A stretch of 64,000 nucleotides of DNA from Typhlomys cinereus. Lineage: Eukaryota; Chordata; Mammalia; Rodentia; Platacanthomyidae. This document shows, piece after piece, positions 26,401 to 40,201 of this stretch (its first letter is position 1; every line of letters starts with the position of its first letter). Below the pieces are notes generated by a model. It did no database searches. It was not told the DNA's origin and saw only the letters and a list, made by a program, of their open reading frames with translations. The translations under genes were made by a program, and so were the position numbers. The stretch covers positions 984,542 to 1,048,541 of the forward strand of contig JALPQD010000138.1 in assembly GCA_023101885.1 (NCBI GenBank). The letters are read 5' to 3'.

Positions 26401-29400
26401 AAGAGGTCCCAAATGCTGGGTGAGAGGAGGGTGTGTTGGGGGGGCGATGAGGAAGTAGGATAGTCTGGTGGGCAACATGCAGAACTGACCAGAGGAGGGG
26501 CAGGCAGGGAAATAAGCGAGGGAATCTAGGTGGACACTTGACAGGAGGGCTGCTGTCTGAGGGGCTGAGAGGACAGACATGAGAACTACCAAGGAAAGAT
26601 CAACACCCACCAAGGGTAAGCAGCGAGGGAGGAGGAGGAAGGCAAGTCAGAACTAGAATCTAGATCCCCGGAAGACCTGGTGTTCCATTAGCAGAAAGAG
26701 TTCAGGGAGGGCAAGTAGTAGGGGAGCCTGTCTGAGTGGGAGGTCTTTTGTAGACATTTCGGTGACACTGGTAGGAGGCCCTGTACTGCAAGGAGAGACC
26801 AGGTGAGTAGGTCGGAGGGCCATTTGCAGAGATGAGGGGCACCCACGAGTGGAGAGGCGCTCTGAGGTTCCTGTTGTGAGAGAAGATGGCAGGACGCAGA
26901 GTTGTGAACCTGGACGATGCATAAAGGATGAAATCAAGGCCTCGTGAAAGGGTCAATGGGAAGCGAGGAAAGTCCTGCACTTCCGCTCTCCAGAGCCAAA
27001 GAGTCACAGCATATTCACAGGTCAAACTACAGGGTCACCCAAGCACCAGGCTGAAGGTCTTGGCCCTGTATGTGTCATGGGAGAGTGGGTGCATGGATTT
27101 CACCTTCCCCTCATGCCCACACAAAGGTTGCTAATGGAGTCTCTCACTCCCTTTGCCCAAGCGTCCGTCCTCACAGCAATTTCCCTGGCGAACCCCAGGT
27201 TCCCTTCAAAGAAGATGGATGTCATTGTATAGGAAGTGGGCGGCTGAGGACCGATTCTGATCCTAATTGAAAACAGCGCCACTGCTTTATCTTCTCTGAC
27301 AAGGAACGTAGGTCCTGAAATATCACTTGGGTTTGTCTCTTTCAATTTAGAAGTGTCAAAAAACGTTAAATGGGCACTAACGCCCGCACTATTAATAATA
27401 GAGTACCAGGGACATTCTGACTACATTTGAGAGTTTTAATGAGAGTGAATTGTTTTCTTTGAAATCATACCTTCCACATATGACTGTGGCCATCACTAGT
27501 ATTTTTTTTAACTCACTGAGAAAATTTTTCATCTTGCTCACATCTGTTAATGCAGATCCCTTCAATGAGGAGTCTGGTTGGGCATTTAACAAGATTGGCT
27601 GTTGGATGTCAGAATTCATTTTAAATGAATTTCAGCTCAGTTCCACTACTGAATACATAGCTCTTCAATTAACCTTTGGGCCAGTGTGTTATTCTGGGTC
27701 AGTATCAGGGTGTGGCTACTTTCTTTGGTCCTTTTTAGGCCAGAATAGTCCTGGAGGTCCTGAGAGGAGATGCTGTGTCTTCCTCGGAATGGATGAGATC
27801 CTGCCTGGGGGATTACAGGTGGGTGTTATTCCGAACAGGGGCCGTTTGCTGAGAATGTTTTAGAGCATAGGCCTCCTTGGGACCAATACTAGCCTGTGCA
27901 CAGGACTTAAGTAAGCTCCAAGGCTTTGTGTCTTCTTCAGAAAAAACAGGGAAACTACCAGGGGAAACTGGTCTTGCAAAGGACAGAGGAAGGGGTGGAG
28001 AAAGAGCTCAACAGGTAAGGGACTTGCTCACCTTAATTGCTGGAAACCCACATGGTGGAAGAAGAGAACAGACTGTGGAAGTTGCCCTGTGACCTCCAAC
28101 CACGTGCGCATGCCGTGCATGTGTGCGCGTACCTTCTCTCTCCCCCTCTCTGTTCACCCTCTCTTCCTCTCTGGCTTTCCTTCTCTCAAGCAAACAAATT
28201 ATTTTTTAAGTAAAGCATATAGGACATGAGCCTGCAACAACTGCTACTTGTTATTGCTGGGATGACGAGGCAAACATTCTGGAAAATTCTGATACTTCTT
28301 TTCTTTTGCAAAATGATGATAGAAAAAGAAGTCCTGAGGAAACAAGGGGACAGAGTAGATTGATGGGCTGATTCTACATCCATCAGCTTGGGGTGGCTTT
28401 CATCACCAAAGGATGGTCCCTCTACTATCTCCCCCCCCACACACACCCAGTACTCTGGGGTAATGTTTCCCACACACTGGGCCTTCTAAGAGACAAAGCA
28501 TCAGATGCTAAGAATGCCTGTTTTGGAGGTTCATCATAAACCTGGGTGATTTTTCTAATTATATGGAAACAAGCCAGAGATGTGGTCAGTGTGTCAATGC
28601 AGGTGTGTGCTTGGGCTTAGGTCATAGCCATTAAAGGTTTTCTGAGTGAAATCAAAGGCAACGGGTTACATCGCGTGTATTCTCCCGGTACTTCAACCCT
28701 ACCTGATTGCAAGTTGTTTAAAATAATATTGCTACTCTAAAACAAAGAGATAAATTACATGAAGCTGGTCCCGGTTGGTGAGGAGCCATAGGACTAGTTA
28801 CCTGGAGGCTTAGGCAGCAGGATGGAAAGGCAATTTAGTGAAATGGAGGGGGGTACTGTAGAGTACTACGCGACAGTTTCAAGGATATTTAAGATGAAAA
28901 CACAGGTGTCTGGTTTTTATACCTCTTTGAAGGGCTTGTGTTCCTTCTCTGGGAAGTGCTAGTTTATAATTAAAAGCTTGTGTTGGCAAGGTAACACAGG
29001 GAAATTTGGATTAAGGGTTAATGAAATATTTAGCCAGCCAAATAATGTCCCCAAGGGATAATGATGCCATTTTACAAGTGAACGAACTTTGCTTCTATGC
29101 ACCTGCAATTACCTGCTTTGGTAGATTTCAGACAGTGCCTTGTGCTTTGCGCCTGAGGCCTGACTGAAGTTGAACGATGGGAATCTATTGACTCAAGCAC
29201 CCCTCTAGAAACAGAGGAGGGAGAACGCATCCCCTCACAACTCTTTTCCATCCCATTTCATATGTGAGGAAATCGAGGCTGCATCTGCTGATTATAATCT
29301 TTCCTACCAGGACAGGCTGTTGGTTCCTTTCCAGTTACTTCAGGATCAGATGTCGGGTGGGAAAAGAAACTGTCTCTTACCTTCAGGGCCCAGTCACAAT

Positions 29401-32400
29401 CCACCAGCGCCTTCTCGTAGTCCTCAAGTTTGATATAAGCCTGAAATGACACAGGTACCTGAGGCTCAGACACGACTTTGATTGGAGGAGAATTTAGTCA
29501 AGGTAGTTGATACGAAGAAAATCAAAGAACAACAAATGCTGCTGAGGGTGTGAGAAATGTCCGGAATCCCTTCAGTGCCCATGAGAATGAAAACAAGCAG
29601 CCATGACAGAAGTCAATGTGGAGAAGCCCCCCAAAGTAAAAACAGCAGTACCATGTGACCCACTTATATCACCCCGAGGTGCAGAGCCAAAAAGCTCTGT
29701 ATCCCACCACAGAGAATCTTACCTATTCATGTTTAGTGCTGCACTATTCACACAGTGAGGAAATGCAGCTAAGCCTAAATAAATGTCCATTGACAGATGC
29801 ATGAATAATGAAAATGTGGCACAAACACACAATGGAGAAACCAAGGAAAATGGAGCCACCTAGGAAAATGAAATTATAAAATACAGGAAAATGGATGGAT
29901 CTTGTAAACATTATTTTAACAGAGGCAACCCTGACTCAGAAATACAAACAGCACACGTAACCTATCATATAAGGATCCTACCTCTAAATGTTCATTCTTG
30001 TAGGTGTGGGTGAGTCATATAACCATAAAGGGGACCAATGGAGAGGAAAGAGAGGTGCTGAGGAAGGGCGTGGAGTAACAGAACACAGGTGACACAAAAC
30101 TACAGAAGCAGTTGGAGGGGGCGAGGGTGGAGGGGGAGGAGACATGCTTGAAAATGCCAAATTAAACCTAATGCTCTTATTAGCATACTTTGTCTTTTGA
30201 TTAAAAAACTGAAATTAAAAAAAAAAAGAAGAACAAGTAGCCAAACAGGAAGGTGTTGAGAAGCGCGCAGTTGCTACCTGTACCAGGCCAGGTCCTGGCA
30301 GGCGCAAGCAGCACAGCACAGTTTGACAAAGGGGCTACTGATGAGGGGAGGGGAGCTGATAAGGCTGTTACAGAATCACTCCCTTTGCAACGCTAGGCAG
30401 CCACTACCGCAGGCAGATCTAAGAGGCGGAAGGTGGGAGCAAAGAGGAAAACAGAAATTGGTGCTGTGGAAAGAGCTGTGTGGAGGGACCTGAGGCCTTC
30501 ACGAGAGCTCACAGCCAGCGAGTACCCTGGTCTCACCTTCCTCTTTCTGACCCAGAGCTGAAATTGCATGGAGACCAAGAGGGATGGGAAGGCCAGGGAC
30601 CAGTCTACACAAGCCTGAGCATCCAGGAGCAGAGAGGGTACAGGAAAGCTGAAAGGTTCAAGGAGAAAGTGCCCAGCATGGCGATGCTGTCTACAAAGGG
30701 GGAGGCTAGCCGCTGGTGCCTAGCTTGTTAGTTCTGCTCAAGGCACCCAATGATCCAGTGAATCCAAAAGGCAAACAGGAATAAGTGCCGGTGAGGATGT
30801 GGAAACAATGAAACCACCAGGAGCATTGTAAAATGGGGTCACCATTTTGGAAGCATTTCTGCATTTCTGATTCATGCTCCAGCAAGCATCCTAGATCAGT
30901 GGCTAGACCACTGAGGAAAGCATTGTAAATGCCAAATTAAACCTAACGCTCTTATTAGCATACTACCATATGGCTTAGCACTTCCACAGCTAGGTGCACA
31001 ACCAAGATGGAAAATGTAAGATCAGTGCAGAATCATGCATCACAGCCAACTAGCAGACAGCCCGATCATCAGCTGATGGATGGGTCACTGGCAGATGGTA
31101 CACTTGCTCAGCAGTCAGAAGGAGTAAAGAAATCATGTCAGTATGATGGGGCTGGACCTTGAAAATACAATGCAGAACAAAAGATGTCAGTTGCAAAAGG
31201 ATAAATTATTATGAGTCTGTTTACCGATTAGCGGTTGTTCAGGGTTGTGGGGTAGGGCTGGAGGGTGAGAGCTAAAGGGAACCCAGCTTCTTTGTGGTGT
31301 CGAAATGTACAGATCTGGAGTGTGATGGCTGCCCACTTTAGCAATGCCACTGTGGTCCAGCGGTGGTGCCCCTGAGATGGTACATGAGTTACAGCTCAGT
31401 GGTATCTGATAGGAAAGAGTATGGGAAAGAGGCTGGCAGTAAAGTGCCGGGCACCATGAAGTCCTAGCATGTGAAACTCTTTCAGAGTTCTCTGAGATCG
31501 GAGGGTATCTCCAAAACCAAGAACTGACTTAGTCGGAAGAGGGCTATTAGGAAAGAAGGAGGAGGACAGAGGAAAGAGGACAGATGACAAAAGAAGGGGA
31601 GCGGGAGGACGAATCTGACCAAAGCATCTTGTAGGCACATGTGCAAAGGGCATGAGGAAGCCCACTGCAGTGTACAATTCACATGCATTAGTAAATGAAA
31701 GTGAGAGTTGTAAGAGCCTGAAGTTAGGAAGGTGGCAGGCCAGGCCTTATCTCCCAGACATAACATAGTCGCAATATACAAGATCCCATTGCAGATAGGT
31801 ACACTACACAAGAATTGCAGAAGAACTATCTTATCAACGTCTTATCGTAACATCAGAAAGATCTCAAGATGCTCCACAACTCTGAGGGACTGATGAGGAC
31901 TAATGCTGATGGGAAGTAAAGGGGGATGCTTTCCTCAGTGGTCTAGCCACTGATCTAGGATGCTTACTGGAGCATGAATCAGGTCAGGCATAAGTCATCA
32001 CAGTCTAGATGAAACACAGTGGGCCACACAGGTAAAAAGATTTGAAAATAGGAGAAAGTCAGGCAGGGGAGATGAAGGGTTGTAAGGGGAAAAGGGGGGG
32101 TGGGTGGGATTTGGGACTAAGGGTTGAAAATATAAAATCTCTATTCATGCATACAATATTAAAAAAATGGGGGAAAAACTGGAAAAAGGAAAACAAAAAG
32201 AAAAGTGGGAAAGGAAAAAAGGAATATTGTGACTTGAAAGTAAAATGTTCCCCAACCACACATGTGTCTGAACGCTGGGTCCCCAGCTACTGGCCCTTTT
32301 TGGAATATCCTTAGGAAGTAGAGACCTGTTAGAGGAAGTACGCCATTGTGGGTAGGCCTGGAGGTTTTATAGCCCCATTCCACTTCCTGTTCTCTCTGCT

Positions 32401-35400
32401 GCCTGCGTGTGGACACAATGTGAGGTGCTGGCCTCCAGCTCTTGCTACCATGTCTTTCCTGCCACAAAGGACTCTGAACTCTGGAGCTATAGGTCTTAAT
32501 AAACTCTCTCTTCACTTGTTTGTGTCTAAGTATCTTATCACAACAGAAGAGAAACTGAAACAGGAATATATAGAAAGTCTTATCAAAATGAACCACAAAA
32601 ATTTTAAACACTGTTTAAAAAAAAGTTTCCTAAGAAACGGTCAAACTCTCTCTATATAAGGACAACTAAACAACTGGAAGATAAGCGGCTTTTCCAGGGT
32701 CCCATCTGTCACCCGAGTATAGAACCGGCCGCACAGATGGGTTTGACTATGATCAAAACTTTACCAAGGCACTGCAACATTCTTGATTATATGATCAGAC
32801 ATTTACATGCACAAGTCAATTATGGGGTAAAGCATTATAATTACTTGGAAATCAAAGCACTGGAGCAGAATGAGAAGAGAGTCAGTTAATGAATTTCTGT
32901 AGCATGGATCCCTGTTGCCAAACAAAGAGGGATGCGGTGATTTTGTTAGCTCAGCTTTGTGCTAAGTGAAAAAGACAACTTTTGGAGTGGTTTGTTCTCT
33001 AAAGCACAATCCTCTACTCTGGGTCTTAGGTTGCATTTGCAAGTAACATAAGAAGGAAGAACTGAGCATCATAGCCATGATTTTAACACACTGTGACTCA
33101 GGATATAGTCATATCCTGAACATGATATTATGGGCTTCAATTTCTACGTGCAGCCTTTCTCTCTCTCTCTCTCTTCTTTTTCTTTCTTCCATTCCTCCCT
33201 CCCTCCCTCTCTCCTTCCTTTCTCTCTCTCTCTCTCTCTGTTTCTTCTTTTCAAAGGCTTAGATTTGACACCTGGTGACTTCTCTATTCCCTTTTGTTTT
33301 TCCTCATTTTAAGAACTACTCTTTCTAAATGGCAGTTGAACTCCAGACTTATCTAAATTAACCCCCCCCCATTTTATTGATCACAACATTAGCTTGAGAA
33401 GAAAAACAAAGGGATGAATGGGTAGGACGGCAGTTGCTTTCTTTTTTCTTTTGCAAGCAATACTCAACCCACAGGGTCCTTATTAAGTGTTTTCTGGCAC
33501 TCATGCAATGGGAGAGGCATTTTAAAAATAGTCAGTGCCTCAAAGGATCCCTAACACCAGGCAGCAAATTCTGCATTTGTTTGTCTCTGCATCCGCTTTC
33601 TCAAAGAGGGAGCTGGGAGAAATTGCTTTTCTATGCATTTACTTTTGTGTATTCACAGTTGTTCTCAATGTGTTTCTTTGGAACTAATCAAAGAACTGCT
33701 TAACACTGAGTACAGTAGCTAATGCATGGGCAGCGCAAATCAGCTCTAGGTCTGGATTACATAACATTTTAAAAGCAATTCGAGTCTACTGCTTTCCAGT
33801 CACTTTGGGGTAATGAGCCTGAAAACCAGCAGGTTTCTGTTCTCCGAGACTGAATCTGGAGATAAATAAGAAGAAAATGCAACTATTGTATTAACTGCTT
33901 ACATTGAAGTGAGTCTTTTGATTTGTCAACAGAAACTTAATTCCTTAGATGGACTTCTCATGCCTCCGCTGTTATGGTAAATTTCAGAGGTTTATTGGAC
34001 ACCAAACACTAAGGGGAAAGTACAGGGCAGGCTTTTTGCCCTGGGTGAGTTCGTATTTATGATCTTATTAGGGCAACAAGATGACCATTGCTAAAGTGAG
34101 CTCTGTGTCTTCTTTAAGGACTTCCTTCCTGTTAACAAGGTTTCTCCCCAAATGAGGATAGTAGGCACACCTTGGCTCCAGACACAGGCATGCAAATTGC
34201 TGAGCTAATGAGGTTAATACTGCACTTGGGTTAATTCATCATTAGATCATGGTCGCTCCCTAGACTCTGTTCTGCTGCTTGTTGCTCTTTGTCCCCGAAT
34301 GTAGCACAGCCAATCACTCCTGAGTGATTGGAGCTGACGTGGGCTCTGCGGCAGTGTCTTCCTCAGCTAAACGATATGGCATCAGTCACCAAGGTTCTGC
34401 TGACAGGTCCTGACCACCCTGTGATCATGTAAAGCCTTGACTACTTCTGAAAGAGAAGGCACAAGTGACACTCGGGTTTCAATCGAGAGCCTTGTGCCTT
34501 TGTTAAGGTGGGGTGGATAAGATCTGGGGTGACAGGGAGGGGAAGCTCTGCTTGGTGCTCAAGAAACTGAGATTCCTTATGAAATAAGACTTAGGGGAAA
34601 AGGCTTTGGACACTTGCCCTTGGAATTTCTGTGAAGTGGACTGAAGGTCTACTGGCTACCTAGCTAACTCTGGTCACAGACCCAGAAAGAGGGGCTGATA
34701 CCCAACCAGAAGGCCACCTTGAGGAGTGGCAATCCAGGCCAAACCCAATTTGAGCAGTGCAGATTCCAAGGGCTCGTGGCCATTTCATTCCACTAGTTTT
34801 CTCCTCTGTCCTTGCAGAAAAGTGCCTGGTCAGCATGAGTGGCACGCATGCTAGAGCTGCCCGACAATGTGGCAAGAGCTGGTTATGTGCAGCTCTTTCT
34901 AGACCCTTCTGTGGTTGCTACCTGGAATCCAATTATGGTCCAGATTTACACCATAGAAACTGGTACATGCTACAAACAGATCACAAAATGGTAAACATTT
35001 GGTAAACATTTTCCAGGCAACTAAGGATGCCCTGTCTGAGCTGAGAGCTGAGTGCCACCTGTTGCCTGACAGGTGGGTATGCCCAGTGGTGCACTGACCT
35101 GGGCTCGGTTGGTGTACAGCACTTTCATGTCCTTCAGCTTCTTCAAACCCTCCGTGTAGCGCACAACGGCTGTCTCATAGTCACCACGGGCAAATGCTTC
35201 GTTCCCCATTTCCTTCAGGGCTACGTGAGTAAAAGACACACTGGGAGCCCTCACTACACATCGGAAAGGGCCTTCCTATGGCTTCTCTTGACTTCCAGTT
35301 CCACTCTGAAGTTCCAGCTGCCACTCACCCACACTGTCACTCGTTTTTTCTCTGCAGGGATTTGAGGACCAGTTTCTACAAGTATTTTCTGTTTCTCTCC

Positions 35401-37429
35401 AAATTTACCTCTAGGCTTTTCAGACAAATGATCTTTTCCTGCAAGGCTCACAGCCCGCTCTGCACTTGCTTTGTGACCCAGGCAAGTGCCTCATGAACAG
35501 CCTGCCTAGTTGGGGTTTAAAACAACACGACAAGCGCTCTTCATATTCAGGCACCTAAACACCCACGGCCCCACGACCCCACGCCTCATGGCCCCACAGC
35601 CCCCCTCCCATTCTCGATAGGGCATGCATCTTTTTTCTTTTTCTTTCCCACCCCTCCTCTCCTTTCTCTCTTCTTCTTTCTTGAATCATTTCCCTGTGTG
35701 ACTTTGTCATCTGTGACTCATCTTGTCTGTGGGGCTTTCCCACTCTGTCCTTTGCTGTCCTTGTTCAGGAGTCTGATCTGTGCAGCCCAACTTTTCACCC
35801 TTCAGAAGGATGACTGACCTCAGGGTGTGATGGAGGCTGTGCCCTTCTAGCAGACAGACCACCAGATGACTCTGCCTAGCCACACCCCAATACTGCGGGC
35901 CATCATGAACCCACCGCCCTGGGACCCTCGTGGTTCTCACACACCAGCACACGGACTCTCGCATGCTCACTCCAGCAAGGACCATCCCAGCCAGTCATAG
36001 AAGTCAAGGTTGGTGGTTACCATCTGCCAGGACTCTATTTTCCCGTCTCCTCTGGGCTCGTTCCTTTGCATCTTTCTCCACGGATGCCAGGAAGGCCTCT
36101 GAAGGTAGAGCAGTTTCAAATGTGAGAAAGCGAAAGACAAGTGCTCTAATCTACTCTTCAGCTCAAATCCAAAGGAAAGCTACTTTAGAACTTCCCAGCC
36201 ACACTTCTTATGCATGCACACGTAGGCACACACGTGCACACATGCACACAATTCTGAGGCAGCTAAAATGACATGTTCTTAATTTGACTAAATGGCAACC
36301 TGTGCGGTATATTGTTATACATGATGGTTGTGACGACGTTTCAGATTTGAATTATGTTTTTTTAAAAAAGGCTTTTCTTTGTTGAGAGACTTTCTTTTTC
36401 TTTTTCTTTTTTTGGTTCTATTTAGCATAATGAGCCTCAGCACTGTGTAACACAGGAACTATCTATATCCTCTGAGCAGCGAAGGGTAAATTGGATGATA
36501 AAAAACTATCAGATTCATTCTACAGAGGGCTGGACAGGAGGAGGCTCAGTCCTAGGGTGTCCCTCTGACCACTGGTACCACAAAGGGGTGATCAGCAGGT
36601 TTCTGAATCTCTGGGTTTTGAGGCCCAGAGGCTACAATTTAAGGGTCTAGAAGTTATAATCAATAAACACTGATCCTCAACAGACAAACACATTGGGAAT
36701 GCGGGGTGAGGGGTGGAAGAAGAAGAGAGGGCAAGTTCTTACCTGGGTTTATTTCATCAGCATTCTGCAAGCCACCAGTTTTCATGAAAACAAAGAAACA
36801 GATTTTAAAACTCGCTCTCTGATTAATACATATGTAAGCCAAGGAAACAAGCCAATTACAAGTGGAGAATCAGGTCATTTCCTTTAAATAGATACCGACT
36901 TCTGCAAAATCCAAGGGGCTTGCTTTAAATTAGGAGATGGGACTGACGGCACCATTATAGGCCTGCTCTAGAGTCAAGGCTGCCCAGGCCAAGAGACCCT
37001 GGTGTGATCCTGTTAGAAATATGACCTCACACAATGTAATACAGAAGCTGCTTATACACAATGCTCAAATTCAGGGAGAGAGGGTGGGCTTTCATTAAAG
37101 TAGGTGCAAAGGGCTGTTTAAAAAAGGTTCAGAGAGACCAAGGAGAAGGGGTTTAAAAAAAACCCAGATTATCTATTTCCTATTTAGTCTAAGCAATAAA
37201 AGAGTAAATAGTTCAGTTTCCTCAGACAGCCTGTGATCAGAGTCCTGCTTCAATCCAGGGCATCTACTTCTATAACTCTCTAACAGGGGCTAGAGAGACG
37301 GCTCAGGGGTTAAGCCTCTGCCTGGCAAGCAAAAGGTCCTGAGTTCGGATTCTAAATCTTATGTAAAAATGCCAGGCAGGAATGGCTGAAGCCTGCTTCT
37401 GGCCCTGGAAAGTAGAGCCTGGGAAATTT

Positions 37430-37460
<31 letters not shown>

Positions 37461-40156
37461 ACACACACACACACACACACACAAATAAAATAAATATAAC
37501 TCCATAGCAGAAAAGGAAACCTTCTGGAGGGGTTGTGGGGGACTGATGGTGGTCTTGTTCACGGTGGTCCAGCATCCATCCTCCTCTCGATCCTCCTCCA
37601 TCAACAGGAGCCTCTTTTCTGTTTCAGAGATAGCTTTCTCTTGTATGGATGGATCATCAGAATTCATCTCCTGGATTAAACCGGCTAGAGGAGAAATGAA
37701 ATGTGAATCAACCAGGCAAGCTCTGCCATGACAGCCATGGCCGCCGAGCTGCCTTACAGGATAGAAAGGACCAACGGGAAGACCTTAAGGAAGGGAGAAG
37801 AAACACCAGAGAGCCTAGTGACCAACTAGAACCAGTAAGAAACAACAAAGAGTAGTCTTGGCTTTGTCTAGAAAAAACAAACAAGCAAACAGACTGCAAG
37901 AGAATTTCATATTGGCTTTAAAGAATGAGGTTTTAAGCTATTATTCAACCTAGTAGTCACTTATGGAGAGTCTAGTAGAAGTTATGATGAATATTATAGA
38001 CATCAGTGATGAATAAAAAGCATCATTCTTTTTTTGAGAAGCTTGTGATCTTGTGTGGGAGACAAAGACAACAGGGGCAGCTCTGAGATTCACCAGGCAA
38101 CAACCTGAAACTTTCGCCCCAGAGTAGCATGCACAGCCTGCCACTCAGCGGCCGTCTTGCCTCACACTCAACTCCTTTGCCTCCACCCCGCCCAGCAACT
38201 ATCTCTTCACCTCGCTCTGCTTCCAGATCAATATAACCATCTGCCCGCCACAGCCTTTACCAGGAGGCTGAGTACTGATGGAGAAAGGCAGATAAATGCC
38301 CTGGGGAAACTGCTCCCATCTCAACTGGAACCCCTCAGCAATCCTATCAAGGCAGACAAGGCACTCGGTTATTCTCCCCAAAATGTTCATGTTTTCACAA
38401 TCTAACTTGTCTCAGTCAGATGACATTGCTTATTCATTCAGAGAAATGGACAAGGTCAGAAAGGAGTTCTTTCAACTTCCTGCCATCAGAGCCTCTTAAC
38501 TGCCTACATGTGCATCCATCTTTCATCCCCATCATGGGGCAAAGGTGTCCCACTTTTCTGGGTGTTGCCATTACAGGCATGTGCCACCAGGCCTGGCTTA
38601 CAGCAGGATCAAACCTAAGTATGCTGCATGCTCTCTACCAGCTAAAGTTGCCCACAGCCCTATGACTAAACTTCTGAAAGGTATTTTTCCTTCTCTAATA
38701 TCTTCACTACAGAAAGACATACTTTCAAACAAATTTCACTTGCAAAGTATTTCAAGCATACAGAGAATAAAAAAAAATGTTTCTATCCCATCTATAAATT
38801 AACAAGCAGCCTTTCTCCAGTATGTAGAATATCTTGAGCATGTTTAATATTAGTTTTGATTGTGCAGTTCAGCACCCCAAAATGAGGTGGCTTAAAAGCA
38901 CTATCATTTATTTAGCCTTATGTAGCTCCCAGTCCTCTGGATCAGCAGTATTAGTAAGATTTAGCTGTCTGGTTTTCTGGTTTCAACTGATCTCAAATGT
39001 ACACTCTGAGCTCAGCCATCAGTCAGCTAAGTAGCTCTCCTTCCAAATGTTGGCAGGCTGCTAGCTGAAGCAATCAGAGCAAGGAGGGAAAAGTTCACTT
39101 ATCTCCAGCCAGGGCTCCAAGACTGTCATGAAAACAAACTCCAATGCACACACATACACTCTGAGCTCTGCTTGTGCCGTGTATGCAAATATCTCCTTAG
39201 TGAAAGCAAGTCAATGTACACTCAAGAGGTAGAACAGCAGTCTGCTTTGACACAATGATAGTAAAGAAAGTCATTTATGATCAGTTTTGCAATCTACCTG
39301 AAGTATTTTTTAAAATATTTTACACAGAAAGAGAGAGAGTTCAGAGAACAACTTTTAGAAGTCCATTTTGCCCTCTACTATACGGGCACTGGGATCAAAC
39401 TGAGGCTGTCCGCTTTGCAGGTAGGTACCTTTATCCATGAGTCATCTTGCTGGCTCTGCTGAGCATTTCATAATGTGAAAATTTAAACCTTTTTAATAAA
39501 TGGTTTCATAAAATTTCATTCTTTCATAACCTATTTTTTTCTTCCAATATGCTTGAGAGATTTGTTTTTCATAAATATGGTTCCAGATTAATCACTGCAT
39601 ATCACAGGTAATAAAAACAAGAAAGTGGTTATCTACATGCTTTATTGTTATGTTCTGAACAGTAAATAAATGCTGAATTGAATACCTGGCTGTAAATTTT
39701 ATATATTTTTCAGGATATGCCAGGTTTTACAGTCTCTAACAAAGAATTCCCATTCCTTCACATTCCTGTCAACACTTGCTACTGACAAACTTTTAAGATA
39801 TAGTGACCATAATGGATAAGAATAAAATCTCAGTTTCACTGTCATTCTGCTGTTGTGATTAGGATTATCTTCTTAAGCTTGCAGGTCATCTGGATATCTT
39901 TTTAAGTAGTTTAGTCTTTTTCTAACTCCTTTTTTTCATGCATGCATGCTTCCATGTAAGCACACATGTGTGCATGTATGTATGTATGTATGTGTGTGTG
40001 CATTGTCTGTCTGTGTATCAGAGGGTAATGTGTGTGCCTATGGAGGCTCAAGAGTGACTTCTGGAACCATTCTCGATTGTTCTACTTTCCAGGGCCAGAA
40101 GTACAGGCCACTGTCATTTCCACCTGACTTTTTTTAAAACGATTTATTTATTTTGC

Positions 40157-40201
<45 letters not shown>

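Larger units (their letters stand above)
24871..29380 (-). other. TTC12: TTC12 intron between coding exons 6 and 7, remaining part
   Basis: Besides the SINEs listed separately (25640, 25845, 27985), the intron carries a small GAT/ATC palindrome (about 25398-25422) and a purine-rich tract at 26280-26650 with several GGAGG motifs. No exon was found. Confidence 0.5.
30740..32175 (+). mobile_element. Old LINE-1 3' region carrying an inserted patch
   Basis: L1-like ggtgaggatgtggaaacaat at the left, resuming as taccatatggcttagcactt after 30960, and an L1 3' UTR-like end at about 31920-32170 that resembles 60250-60530. The foreign patch at 30867-30965 is listed separately. Other L1-unlike sequence (31400-31900) also sits inside, so the exact limits are uncertain. 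Confidence 0.55.
35221..37520 (-). other. TTC12: TTC12 introns between coding exons 2 and 5
   Basis: 35221-36020 holds CT-rich and C-rich stretches but no clear repeat. 36099-36742 has a short CA/GCAC tract at about 36210-36250. 36765-37520 has a SINE at 37285-37490. Confidence 0.5.
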
